NCBI GenBank assembly: GCA_021795275.1
Contig: JAJYPO010000073.1
Coordinates: 1 to 10,448, forward strand
Direction: 5' to 3'
Origin: Nitrospirota bacterium
GTDB taxonomy: Bacteria; Nitrospirota_A; Leptospirillia; Leptospirillales; Leptospirillaceae
Length of the DNA stretch: 10,448 bases
Shown here: piece after piece, positions 1 through 6,453 of the stretch
Layout of the letters: every line of letters starts with the position of its first letter
How positions within the stretch are numbered: the stretch's first letter is position 1
Notes under the pieces: model-generated
What the model was told of the DNA's origin: nothing
Seen by the model: the letters and a program-made list of their open reading frames with translations, nothing else
The model's database searches: none
Made by a program: the position numbers and the translations under genes

Positions 1-52
1 TCCTGTGTTCGCGCCCTTCCCGGGACGGACGTCTTCTTCCTTTCTTTCCCAT
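1..52 (-). CDS. Possible 5' end of a further minus-strand gene (partial)
   Basis: An ATG at 52-50 on the minus strand opens a frame that stays open to the window edge for 17 codons and begins M-G-K-K-G-R-R-R-P. A GGGAGG-like ribosome binding site lies about 9-11 nt upstream, a slightly long spacing. The peptide is strongly basic, but too short to identify. It would be the next gene in the same direction, lying beyond the hairpin at 71-88. It may equally be chance in a GC-rich stretch, so this is only a placeholder. Confidence 0.2.
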   Translation of the reverse strand, partial: MGKKGRRRPSREGREHR

Positions 53-70
53 GGCGTCCGGTCCCTCCCG

Positions 71-88
71 CCGCCCTTTTCAGGGCGG
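71..88 (-). terminator. GC-rich hairpin after the minus-strand gene block
   Basis: CCGCCCT and AGGGCGG form a perfect 7-bp stem around a 4-nt loop. The hairpin begins 4 nt beyond the stop codon of the 117-aa gene, which is where a terminator of the minus-strand block is expected. No T-tract follows on either strand, so it is not a canonical intrinsic terminator. It could be a weak or Rho-assisted terminator, or a 3'-end stabilising hairpin. Confidence 0.35.
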
Positions 89-92
89 ACGA

Positions 93-446
93 TCAGAGGT
101 ATCCTCCCGGCCCTCCCTTCTTCTCCTCCCGGCCCCCGCCGCGGGCTTCGTCGATCTGGCGCAGGGTGTGTCCCAGCCATTCGTGGAGGGAGCGGGCCGT
201 CTGAAGATTCGCGACCATGCCGCACTGGACGAGACGCACCACCTTCTGCTCCGCGAACTCCACCGGCTTTCCGGCGGGGATCTCGGGCGAGATCTCCCGG
301 ATTTCGTATTCCGGAGGCGGCATCCGCTCCAGAAAGAATTCCATGACCAGGTCTCCGGACGGTAGGACCCCCCCGTAAATCCCGGACACGGGGTGGTGCT
401 GGAAATCCTCCGGATACTCCCACTCGAACCGCAATCTCTTCGCCAT
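93..446 (-). CDS. Conserved-looking small protein of unknown function (117 aa)
   Basis: Not recognised with confidence. The ATG at 446-444 is chosen because AAAGGA lies 5 nt upstream. An in-frame TTG at 464 would add six residues but has no such site. The protein is soluble, with no signal peptide or membrane segment. The N-terminal half looks like beta strands (Y-G-G-V-L-P-S-G-D-L-V-M-E-F-F near residues 25-39, then E-R-M-P-P-P). A helix (A-R-S-L-H-E-W-L-G-H-T-L near 83-95) follows, and the tail is rich in Gly, Lys and Glu. This order, strands followed by a helix after a V-R-L-V-x-C-G segment, is reminiscent of small single-domain proteins such as DUF3467, but that is only an impression. It starts 21 nt after the dehydrogenase stop codon, so it is probably co-transcribed with it and translated in the same conditions. 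A direct role in dehydrogenase function is possible but unsupported. Confidence 0.75.
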   Translation of the reverse strand: MAKRLRFEWEYPEDFQHHPVSGIYGGVLPSGDLVMEFFLERMPPPEYEIREISPEIPAGKPVEFAEQKVVRLVQCGMVANLQTARSLHEWLGHTLRQIDEARGGGREEKKGGPGGYL

Positions 447-467
447 CTCCGTCCTTTCAATCAATGG

Positions 468-3287
468 TCAGTTTTCGAGGGCCCGCGCCATCAGAATGGC
501 CATGTGGGACACCTCGACCTCCTCTCCGAGCCCGTCGCGGAGCTTCATCTGGCAGGCGGGACAGCCGGTGGTCACCGTTCTCGCCCCGGAGGCCTTCACC
601 GCCGACCGCTTTCGCTCGAAGATCCTCTCCGAAAGCCCGGGGTTCTTTATCAGGTAGGATCCGGCCCCTCCCGCGCAGCGGTCGTAATCGGCCATCGGGC
701 GAACATCCTCCCCGAAGACCGCCTCGATGAGACGGTGGGGGGCCTCGGTCACCCCGGCCGCCCGGAGGTGGCAGGATTCGTGGTAGGCGAGCCCGCCGCC
801 CAGCGGTTTTTTCCGGGACTTCTCAGAGATCTCCGCAAGAACAGGGGCCATCTCCTCCGACATCATGTACTCCGAGACGTGGCGCACCCGGGAGGAAAGC
901 CGCGAGGCTTCCTCCCGCTCCCGGGTTCCCGGCTCGAAAAGCTCCGGCATGTCCTTGAGGGCCAGGGTGCAGGAGGCACAGCCGGTCACCACCACCGGGT
1001 AGCCTGAAAGGGAGGCGAGATTCTTTCGGGCGGCCTCCCGGACCAGCTCGGCATGGCCGTAGGTTTCGATGGGAGTTCCCGAGCAGGTCTGCCCGGGAAG
1101 GACCAAAGTCCGGGGCGACCGCGACAGAAGGGCGATGACCGCCTCTCCGATCCCGTCGTCGAAGTAGCGGGCGGCGCACCCGTGGAAGTAGGCCAGGTCC
1201 CCGGTCCGCCCCCCTTCGGTCGTAAGGGCGCGAAATCGGTCCCGGAGAAGCTCCGTGCGGATCCTGGGAAGGACGAGCCCCTTCGGAAGACAGGCCGTCG
1301 GAGCGACGGGACGGAGCGCCTTCCGGGAGAGCCCCTCCAGAAGGAAGCGGACGGGACCCCGATCCCAGAGACCCTGTGTGCGACCGAGGAGCGGAACGAC
1401 CCGGTCGAGGCGGTCGTCCAGAAGCGCCCGGAAAAGGCGTTTCGAGACGGGATCCCCGCCCCGTTTCGCCCGGGCGTCGAGAATCACCCGGGAGACGTCC
1501 ACCCCCGCCGGACAGGTCGATCGGCAGGACTTGCAGTTGAGACAGGCATCGAGAATGGCGTCGGGAGGAGTCCCCATGCGGGGATCGGAGAGGATCTGGT
1601 ACCACCCTCTGGCGCCTTCGTCCTCCCGTCTCAGAACGTCGAAGGAAGGACAGACGGTGTTGCATTTTCCGCAGGTGGCGCAAGGCCTGGCCACGCGCTC
1701 GAGATCGAGGTTGTCGAGAAAGGAGGCGGTGGAGATCTTGACCCCCGGGTTCAGGAACCCGGCCGGATCGAAGGCCTTCTTCACCTCCCGGAACATCCCG
1801 TAGATCTCCTCCCCGTAGACCATCGGAAGGAACTCCGCCCGGACTCTCCCCTCCCCGTGCTCCCCGCAGGGAACCCCCTCGAAGCGGGCGATCGCCTCCC
1901 GATGGATGGTCTGGCTGATGTGAAGCAGACGCTCGGGAGTCTTCTCCTCCAGGACATTCATGAGGGGGTTGATGTGGGCGTTCCCGTTGCCGATATGGCC
2001 ATAGACCGCCACCGGAACCCCCTCCTCCCGAAAAAAGTCCCGGAGAAAGGAGAGAAGGTCCGGGAGCCGCCCGACGGGAACGGCGACGTCGTCCGCGAAG
2101 TTGATGGGCCGATGGACCCCGTCGTAGCGGTAGAGGGTGGGAAAGAGCGCGTGCCGCGCTTTCCAGAGCGCCTTCTGGTGATCCGGATCCACGGCCACCT
2201 GAAGGGGGACGGGTGCGGGATAGCGGGAAAGGAGGGCGCGGGAAGCGGCCACCAGATCCTCCTGGGGCTCCGAATCGAACTCGATCAGGAGCAGGGAGTC
2301 GGCCTCGGCCGGGATCCCGAACCGGGCCCGCCCGATCAGATCCAGGGTCGCCCGGTCCATCATCTCCAGGGCCGACGGGGAGAGGGGCAGGAGTTCCCCG
2401 ACCGCGGCCCCCAGGTCCGAAAGGGTCAGGAAATAGGCCAGGAGAGTCACTCGACGCTTCGGAAGCGGACGGACCGCAAGGGTCGCATCGGTCACGAAGC
2501 CCAGCGTCCCTTCGGAGCCTACGATCAGACGGAGGGGATCGAAGATTCCTTTCGTTCCCGTCCGCATCGCTTCGTCGTACGCGATCGCCAGGTCGAAGAG
2601 GTTGTAGCCGGAGGAGTTCTTTGAGACGTGGCGCATCCGGGACAGGAGGAGCGGGGTCCATTCGGGGAGATGCCGCACCACCTCCCGGAATCCCCGGACC
2701 GTCATCCGCCCCTCGAGTTCCTCCCAGGTATTCCAGGAGACGGGGGCGAGCGCATGGGGGCTTCCCTCGTCGTCCAGAAAGGAAAGCCCCCGGACATTGT
2801 CCTTCATCGCCCCGTACTTGAGGGCATGGGCCCCGGCGGCATTCGTACCGATCATGCCCCCGATCTGGCAGGCCTGGGCGGAAGAGGGGTCGGGAGGAAA
2901 AAAATACCCCAGACGGGCCAGACGATCCGAGAGCTCCTTGAGGATGACACCCGGACCGACCCGGACCGTCCCCTCCTCCAGTGTGTCGAGGTCGATCCGG
3001 TTCATCCGGGTCAGGCCGACCACGATCCCGGGGCCGATCGCCGCCCCCGTCAGGTTGGTTCCGGCCGAACGCGGGGTCAGGGGAACCCCGTTTTTGCGGG
3101 CGTAGACCACCACCTTTGACAGCTCTTCAACCGATTCGGGAAGGACCACCGCCTCCGGCCAGACCCGGTGGATCCCGGCGTCGTAGGAATAGGCCTTCCG
3201 CTGGAAATCTTCCGAAAGAACCCGTTCCTTTCCCAGGAGGGCGCGGAGGTCGGAGAGGAGGGAGGGCGCGACGGACGGAGGGGTCAC
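468..3287 (-). CDS. FAD-linked D-lactate/glycolate-type dehydrogenase fused to an Fe-S and CCG-domain module (939 aa)
   Basis: Likely a membrane-associated 2-hydroxyacid dehydrogenase that passes electrons from FAD through Fe-S clusters to the respiratory chain. It corresponds to GlcD and GlcF, or to D-lactate dehydrogenase, in one chain. Residues 45-275 are the FAD-binding (PCMH-type) domain, with P-R-S-A-G-T-N-L-T-G at 72-81, G-G-M-I-G-T-N-A-A-G at 143-152 and G-S-E-G-T-L-G-F at 257-264. The oxidase C-terminal domain follows to about 520, with G-H-I-G-N-G-N-A-H at 430-438, H-G-E-G-R at 477-481 and F-D-P-A-G-F-L-N-P-G at 506-515. Two 4Fe-4S motifs lie at 536-546 (CATCGKCNTVCP) and 582-592 (CLNCKSCRSTCP). 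Two CCG domains cover about 700-775 and 834-912. In both, the usual Cys-Cys pair is reduced to one Cys (T-C-S-G at 734-737, R-C-A-G at 870-873). The GTG start overlaps the upstream nuclease stop as GTGA. The open frame reaches further upstream, but that part lies inside the nuclease gene and shows no family similarity. Substrate (D-lactate, glycolate or another 2-hydroxy acid) cannot be told from sequence. Confidence 0.93.
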   Translation of the reverse strand: MTPPSVAPSLLSDLRALLGKERVLSEDFQRKAYSYDAGIHRVWPEAVVLPESVEELSKVVVYARKNGVPLTPRSAGTNLTGAAIGPGIVVGLTRMNRIDLDTLEEGTVRVGPGVILKELSDRLARLGYFFPPDPSSAQACQIGGMIGTNAAGAHALKYGAMKDNVRGLSFLDDEGSPHALAPVSWNTWEELEGRMTVRGFREVVRHLPEWTPLLLSRMRHVSKNSSGYNLFDLAIAYDEAMRTGTKGIFDPLRLIVGSEGTLGFVTDATLAVRPLPKRRVTLLAYFLTLSDLGAAVGELLPLSPSALEMMDRATLDLIGRARFGIPAEADSLLLIEFDSEPQEDLVAASRALLSRYPAPVPLQVAVDPDHQKALWKARHALFPTLYRYDGVHRPINFADDVAVPVGRLPDLLSFLRDFFREEGVPVAVYGHIGNGNAHINPLMNVLEEKTPERLLHISQTIHREAIARFEGVPCGEHGEGRVRAEFLPMVYGEEIYGMFREVKKAFDPAGFLNPGVKISTASFLDNLDLERVARPCATCGKCNTVCPSFDVLRREDEGARGWYQILSDPRMGTPPDAILDACLNCKSCRSTCPAGVDVSRVILDARAKRGGDPVSKRLFRALLDDRLDRVVPLLGRTQGLWDRGPVRFLLEGLSRKALRPVAPTACLPKGLVLPRIRTELLRDRFRALTTEGGRTGDLAYFHGCAARYFDDGIGEAVIALLSRSPRTLVLPGQTCSGTPIETYGHAELVREAARKNLASLSGYPVVVTGCASCTLALKDMPELFEPGTREREEASRLSSRVRHVSEYMMSEEMAPVLAEISEKSRKKPLGGGLAYHESCHLRAAGVTEAPHRLIEAVFGEDVRPMADYDRCAGGAGSYLIKNPGLSERIFERKRSAVKASGARTVTTGCPACQMKLRDGLGEEVEVSHMAILMARALEN

Positions 3288-4261
3288 GGCCCGAAGACCT
3301 TGCGGCTCCCATTCCCCATCGGCGTCGGATCGAGGCGGGAGAGGTCGGATCCTTCCTTGTAGATGAAGGCACCCCGGTTCTTCTCGTACCCCCATCCGTC
3401 CGGACCGGCCCCCACCTGACGCATGGCGAAGACCTGTCCGGAGAGATTGTCGAGCATGTGGACGGCCATGGCTTCGGGCGTGGCCGGAAGCAGAGGAGAG
3501 CCGTACTCGAGCTCTCCATGGTGGGCCAGGATGAAATGGTGGAGAAGTCTGAGATAGCGCTCCGGAAAGTCGGTCAGACGCCGGGCGACCTGGGTGCACT
3601 TTTCGACTCCCAGGGCCATGTGGCCGACCAGGCGCCCCTCGTCGGTGTAGGAGAAACCTGCGGAGGGGGAGATCTCCCAGCACTTGCCGATGTCGTGCAG
3701 GAAGAGCCCGAGGAGAAGGAGATCCCGGTTCAGGGAGAGGATCGGGGCCACGGCGTCTCCCATCGCCAGAATCTCCAGGGTGTGCTCGAGCAGGCCCCCG
3801 ACCATGGCGTGATGGTTTCGCTTCGCGGCCGGAGCCCTGGGAAAGAGCTCCACCACCTCCGGGTCCCGCAGGATTTCCGTACCGAAAGACTTCAGGTGGG
3901 GATCGGACAGGGAGTCCATGTATTCCCGCAGGCGGGCCATCCCTGTCGCGCCCTCGACCCGGCTCTTCGGGATGAAGGCGGCGATCTCCTCCTCCGAGGC
4001 CTTGAGCGGCTCGATCCGGGACAGCCGGATCTGCTGCTCGTTGTTGTACATGATCAGCTGTCCTTCGGCCATGACGAGGCCCCCGACCCGGATCCCCGGA
4101 TCCACCGACCCGGCGTTCTCCCAGAGGCGGGCGGGAATGTCGACGGGAGGATCCTCCTTCCGCTCTCCGCGGAAGGTCAGCGTCAGAAAGAGGGAGGGTC
4201 CGTTCTTGCCTTCGTTGACGGTCTTTGTCTTGACGAGAGCGACACCTTTCTTCGAGGCCAT
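3284..4261 (-). CDS. YhaM-like 3'-5' exoribonuclease: OB-fold plus HD domain (325 aa)
   Basis: Resembles YhaM of Firmicutes in length (about 314 aa there) and layout. YhaM is a metal-dependent 3'-5' exonuclease acting on RNA and single-stranded DNA in the cytoplasm. Residues 8-90 look like the OB-fold nucleic-acid-binding part. The HD domain covers about 145-275: H-H at 150-151, G-G-L-L-E-H-T at 155-161, the H-D-I-G-K core at 189-193, Y-T-D-E-G-R-L-V-G-H at 205-214, H-H-G at 247-249 and D271. The T-D-E-G-R-L-x-G-H and G-S-P-x-x-P-x-T-x-E-A segments (254-264) are typical of this family rather than of c-di-GMP phosphodiesterases, since no GYP motif is present. The ATG at 4261 has AGGGA 8 nt upstream. 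An open frame extends to 4441 but would overlap the PilZ gene. The stop overlaps the start of the dehydrogenase gene by 4 nt, which points to translational coupling. The cellular RNA target is unknown. Confidence 0.88.
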   Translation of the reverse strand: MASKKGVALVKTKTVNEGKNGPSLFLTLTFRGERKEDPPVDIPARLWENAGSVDPGIRVGGLVMAEGQLIMYNNEQQIRLSRIEPLKASEEEIAAFIPKSRVEGATGMARLREYMDSLSDPHLKSFGTEILRDPEVVELFPRAPAAKRNHHAMVGGLLEHTLEILAMGDAVAPILSLNRDLLLLGLFLHDIGKCWEISPSAGFSYTDEGRLVGHMALGVEKCTQVARRLTDFPERYLRLLHHFILAHHGELEYGSPLLPATPEAMAVHMLDNLSGQVFAMRQVGAGPDGWGYEKNRGAFIYKEGSDLSRLDPTPMGNGSRKVFGP

Positions 4262-4312
4262 GGCGATCTTCCCTGGAGATTGAGTGTGAAGGGATGGAGA
4301 AAACGTTCCTCC

Positions 4313-4342
4313 ATTATAATCCACGGATCGACCGGATGCGAC
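4313..4342 (-). promoter_or_regulatory. Candidate sigma70 promoter for the nuclease-dehydrogenase operon
   Basis: On the minus strand a perfect TATAAT (4318-4313) lies 18 nt after GTCGCA (4342-4337), which matches TTGACA at three positions. Transcription would start near 4306, about 45 nt before the nuclease ATG. The site sits in the 98-nt gap after the PilZ gene. AT-rich hexamers of this quality are rare in this GC-rich DNA, but the -35 box is weak. Confidence 0.42.
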
Positions 4343-4359
4343 AGGATCCGATATCCCGA

Positions 4360-5133
4360 TCACCCCCGGGGATCGATCCGGAGGTTTTTCAGATGTTCCC
4401 GGTCCTTGCGGGATATGTAGGCGATCAGGGGCTCTTCGCACTCCTCGGGGAAGTCGAGGAACTCGATGCCCATCGCCATGAGGTCTGTTCCCGTCTCCCG
4501 GCCGGAGTGCTCGAGATAGATCACGCGGGCCGAAAGGGGAGGAAGACGGAATCCGTCGAGATCGGTGCTCTCGAGAAGAACGGTGTCCCCCTCCCGGAAC
4601 AGGTCGTTGGGCTCTCCCCTTTCGTTTTTTTCCGGAAACAGGACCCGCATGCCTGAGCTCCCGAGATTCACAGGGCGGACCATCTCCTGGCTGCCGTTCG
4701 TCTTCGTCAGCCGAACCGGCGGAGTCGAGGGAGGAAGAGAGACCCTCAGGGTGGCTCTCCGCTGGGCATGGAAGGTTTCGTGCGGGAAGAAGAGACGGAC
4801 GATCCGTTGGTCCCCGACCTTGTCTCCACCCCGGATCCGGGCCCGGAAGCCGGTGTCCACCCCGTTCGCCTTCCCGTAAAAGATGACGGAGCCCCCGGGA
4901 ACGAGATGCTCGTTTCCGATCTCGGGATGGAGCCCATCGAGAAGGACCAGGTCCTCCCGCCGGTCGGCGTCGAGGACCATCGTGGCGTAGACGAGGCGCA
5001 CATGGCTGTCGAACAGGAAAACGAGCGGGACTTTGTCGAAGGCCATGAGCTTGAGGAGATATTCGGAAAAGAGGACGGACTCCTGACGGAAAGGCTTTCG
5101 GAACAGATGCGGCATCGCGCTTTCAGCGCCCAA
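4360..5133 (-). CDS. YcgR-like flagellar brake protein: YcgR N-terminal domain plus PilZ domain (257 aa)
   Basis: Expected to bind c-di-GMP and, by analogy with YcgR, to slow or bias flagellar rotation. It acts in the cytoplasm near the motor. Residues 15-115 fit the YcgR-type N-terminal beta barrel (V-P-L-V-F-L-F, L-V-L-L-D-G-L-H-P-E-I-G-N, then a F-Y-G-K segment). Residues 122-235 are PilZ: the c-di-GMP loop Q-R-R-A-T-L-R at 124-130, N-L-G-S-S-G at 156-161 and M-G-I-E-F at 221-225. The second motif has Gly in the place of the usual Ser of [D/N]-x-S-x-x-G, a substitution that occurs in other PilZ proteins. Start: TTG at 5133, because AAAGGA lies 6 nt upstream. The first ATG (5115) has no ribosome binding site. 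No flagellar gene is in the window, so a role in pili or exopolysaccharide control is also possible. Confidence 0.88.
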   Translation of the reverse strand: MGAESAMPHLFRKPFRQESVLFSEYLLKLMAFDKVPLVFLFDSHVRLVYATMVLDADRREDLVLLDGLHPEIGNEHLVPGGSVIFYGKANGVDTGFRARIRGGDKVGDQRIVRLFFPHETFHAQRRATLRVSLPPSTPPVRLTKTNGSQEMVRPVNLGSSGMRVLFPEKNERGEPNDLFREGDTVLLESTDLDGFRLPPLSARVIYLEHSGRETGTDLMAMGIEFLDFPEECEEPLIAYISRKDREHLKNLRIDPRG

Positions 5134-5139
5134 GAGTCT

Positions 5140-5145
5140 TCCTTT
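5140..5145 (-). promoter_or_regulatory. Ribosome binding site deciding the TTG start of the PilZ gene
   Basis: AAAGGA on the minus strand, 6 nt before TTG at 5133. The only nearby ATG, six codons downstream, is preceded by GAAAGCGCG, which lacks a usable site. This supports TTG as the true start. Confidence 0.6.
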
Positions 5146-5176
5146 CGCTGTCGACGGTCCATCGGCTCATCCGACC

Positions 5177-5205
5177 ATCCTAGGCCTTTTTCCTTCCCGC
5201 GACAA
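5177..5205 (-). promoter_or_regulatory. Candidate sigma70 promoter in front of the PilZ gene
   Basis: Minus strand TTGTCG (5205-5200, four matches to TTGACA), a 17-nt spacer, and TAGGAT (5182-5177, four matches to TATAAT). Transcription would start near 5170 and give a leader of about 37 nt. It fills the 79-nt gap between the repeat-protein gene and the PilZ gene. Spacing is ideal but both boxes are imperfect. Confidence 0.38.
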
Positions 5206-5212
5206 TTCCGGA

Positions 5213-6046
5213 TCAGGACGCGCCAGAAAAGAGGCCCTCCGGAAGACGCTCCAGAATCTCGAGAGCGGCTTCCGTCGCCTCGAGGGTGGGTCGCGCCCCT
5301 CCGACGGGGGCAAAGCCCCCTTCCAGACCCTGGCAGAAGAGGACCCGGAGCCGGAGGGTCTCGGCCGCCTCCGGGTCCGGCGGTTTTCTTCCCATCCGCA
5401 GGCCGGCCAAAAGGATGAAGAGATCGGAGCGGGAAGAGCCGGGAACCAGGACATACCCCAAAACGGGGTGGCGATAGGGGGCCTCTTCCGGAACGGGCCC
5501 GGAGGGAACAGGAAGCAGTCCTTCAAGAAAGGAACGGTCGGCTCCTTCGAGGATCGTCGGGAGATCGCCCCCCGAGGGCGTGCTCCGGAGGAAGGAGGTC
5601 AGATTCGCCACCTCGCCGGACCCCGCCGGGATTTCCGCCAGGAGGCGCACCCGAAACAGGAAGGCGAGGTCCCGAAGAAGGTCCGGGCCCTCCTCGGGAG
5701 ACACCGTTTCCGACAGGAGGCGGGCGGTCTCCCGGCGCAGAAGGAGATGGTCTCCCTCCGAAAGGGAGATCCCCGCCAGTCTTTTCGCCTCCAGGGCCCA
5801 GGCGAGATAGGGGGAACGTCCATGGTATCCGTCCTCGGCGAGGCTCCGGAGAATCCACTGCTGGTCTTCCGGACGCGCCGGACTCCCTTCTCCGAGGCGC
5901 TTCAGGGAGGAGAGAGCGAAAAAGGTGTCCGCGACGTTGGAAAATCCCGCGCCGCTCTCCGGGTCCCGAAAGGAGCAGAAGCCTCCTTCCGGCATCCGGC
6001 AACGGGCCAGATAATCGAGAAGAGTCTCTTTCCGGATATGGATCAT
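5213..6046 (-). CDS. Prenyltransferase/squalene-cyclase-like repeat protein of unknown function (277 aa)
   Basis: An all-helical protein with repeats of the alpha/alpha-toroid type. The N-terminal unit G-G-F-C-S-F near 21-26 is followed by S-N-V-A-D-T-F-F-A-L-S-S-L-K-R-L-G (36-52). The C-terminal unit G-G-F-A-P-V (243-248) is followed by T-L-E-A-T-E-A-A-L-E-I-L-E-R-L (254-268). These match the Gly-Gly-Phe ... Thr/Ala-Leu helix pattern of prenyltransferase beta subunits and squalene-cyclase repeats. It is much shorter than a terpene cyclase. I see neither the D-x-D-D acid motif of squalene-hopene cyclase nor a clear Asp-Cys-His zinc set of protein prenyltransferases. It may therefore be a non-catalytic toroid or an unrecognised enzyme. 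No signal peptide or membrane segment is evident. Start ATG 6046 is chosen because GGAG lies 6 nt upstream. The in-frame ATG at 6058 and a GTG at 6154 lack comparable sites. It is the first gene of the minus-strand block. Confidence 0.75.
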   Translation of the reverse strand: MIHIRKETLLDYLARCRMPEGGFCSFRDPESGAGFSNVADTFFALSSLKRLGEGSPARPEDQQWILRSLAEDGYHGRSPYLAWALEAKRLAGISLSEGDHLLLRRETARLLSETVSPEEGPDLLRDLAFLFRVRLLAEIPAGSGEVANLTSFLRSTPSGGDLPTILEGADRSFLEGLLPVPSGPVPEEAPYRHPVLGYVLVPGSSRSDLFILLAGLRMGRKPPDPEAAETLRLRVLFCQGLEGGFAPVGGARPTLEATEAALEILERLPEGLFSGAS

Positions 6047-6186
6047 GGCAGACTCCATCGGTTTCGCAGCCTCGGCCCGGGGGGAAGTTCCTCTCCGGCG
6101 TGACGAGTAGGACTCGGGGGGGCCTGCCATCATGGGCCCCGGTCGGCATGCCACAGCGGATTTCCGCCCCGATCCCGCAATGTCTC

Positions 6187-6215
6187 ATTTTAGCGGATTT
6201 TCCAGGACATGGCAC
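6187..6215 (-). promoter_or_regulatory. Candidate leftward promoter of the divergent region
   Basis: Minus strand GTGCCA (6215-6210, four matches to TTGACA), a 17-nt spacer, and TAAAAT (6192-6187, five matches). The start would be near 6180, giving a leader of about 134 nt before the ATG at 6046. The leader can form a GGGGCC/GGCCCC hairpin at 6119-6140. The -35 box abuts one arm of the inverted repeat at 6202-6246. Confidence 0.45.
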
Positions 6216-6246
6216 CACAACGTCTGACGTGGATTCCCTGTCCTGG
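6202..6246. repeat. Nested inverted repeats between divergent promoters (operator candidate)
   Basis: The outer arms CCAGGACA (6202-6209) and TGTCCTGG (6239-6246) are perfect 8-bp inverted copies. Inside them sits a second perfect palindrome, ACGTC-T-GACGT (6220-6230). The two are centred within 1 nt of each other (6224 and 6225). The left outer arm lies in the spacer of the leftward promoter and the inner palindrome is just upstream of its -35 box. The layout fits a binding site for a dimeric or tetrameric regulator. No regulator gene is adjacent. Confidence 0.5.
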
Positions 6247-6299
6247 GGGATATGACCCTTGCACAGGAATGAAATGAGTCTGCTCTTACCTTTCATGAA

Positions 6300-6327
6300 T
6301 TGACAGATTCCGGTCGGGTGCTATCAT
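6300..6327 (+). promoter_or_regulatory. Strong sigma70 promoter for the 115-aa gene
   Basis: A perfect TTGACA (6300-6305), a 16-nt spacer and TATCAT (6322-6327, five matches to TATAAT) lie in an AT-rich pocket. Transcription should start near 6334, about 120 nt before the ATG at 6454. This is the best-matching promoter in the window. Confidence 0.65.
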
Positions 6328-6339
6328 AAATATATGAGA

Positions 6340-6356
6340 ATGGATTTCAAATCCAT
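6340..6356 (+). repeat. Perfect 17-nt palindrome at the transcript start
   Basis: ATGGATTT-C-AAATCCAT is a perfect inverted repeat with a single central base. It begins about 6 nt after the predicted transcription start of the 115-aa gene. It may be an operator (position typical for repression) or a 5'-end hairpin that protects the mRNA. Confidence 0.5.
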
Positions 6357-6392
6357 ATCTTCTTCCCCCGGGCGAGGCCCCGGAAGGAGATC

Positions 6393-6430
6393 CCCTTTTC
6401 GTTCGCGCTTGCGTCCTGGAGTGAAAAGGG
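6393..6430 (+). promoter_or_regulatory. Leader hairpin before the 115-aa gene
   Basis: CCCTTTTC (6393-6400) and GAAAAGGG (6423-6430) form a perfect 8-bp stem around a 22-nt loop. The stem ends 11 nt before the ribosome binding site AAGGAG (6442-6447). A smaller GC-rich stem, roughly CCGGGC/GCCCCGG, lies just upstream at about 6368-6383. The structure leaves the ribosome binding site free, so it looks like a stabilising or regulatory leader rather than a simple block. It matches no riboswitch class I know. Confidence 0.4.
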
Positions 6431-6453
6431 TGTCCGAAAAAAAGGAGTGTGCC

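Noticed and set aside
1053..2624. Long plus-strand open frame (523 codons) inside the dehydrogenase gene
   Set aside because: It is antisense to well-defined FAD and Fe-S motifs, is Gly/Arg/Pro-rich and has no ribosome site or family resemblance.
3288..3683. N-terminal extension of the dehydrogenase by 132 codons
   Set aside because: It would lie wholly inside the HD nuclease gene in another frame, and the family homology begins just after the GTG at 3287.
2981..4420. Plus-strand open frame (479 codons) across the nuclease gene
   Set aside because: It is the shadow of two genuine minus-strand genes and has arginine/proline-rich nonsense composition.
4262..4441. Upstream extension of the nuclease to 4441
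   Set aside because: It would overlap the end of the PilZ gene and contain the TATAAT promoter candidate. The residues show no OB-fold character, and the ATG at 4261 has a ribosome site.
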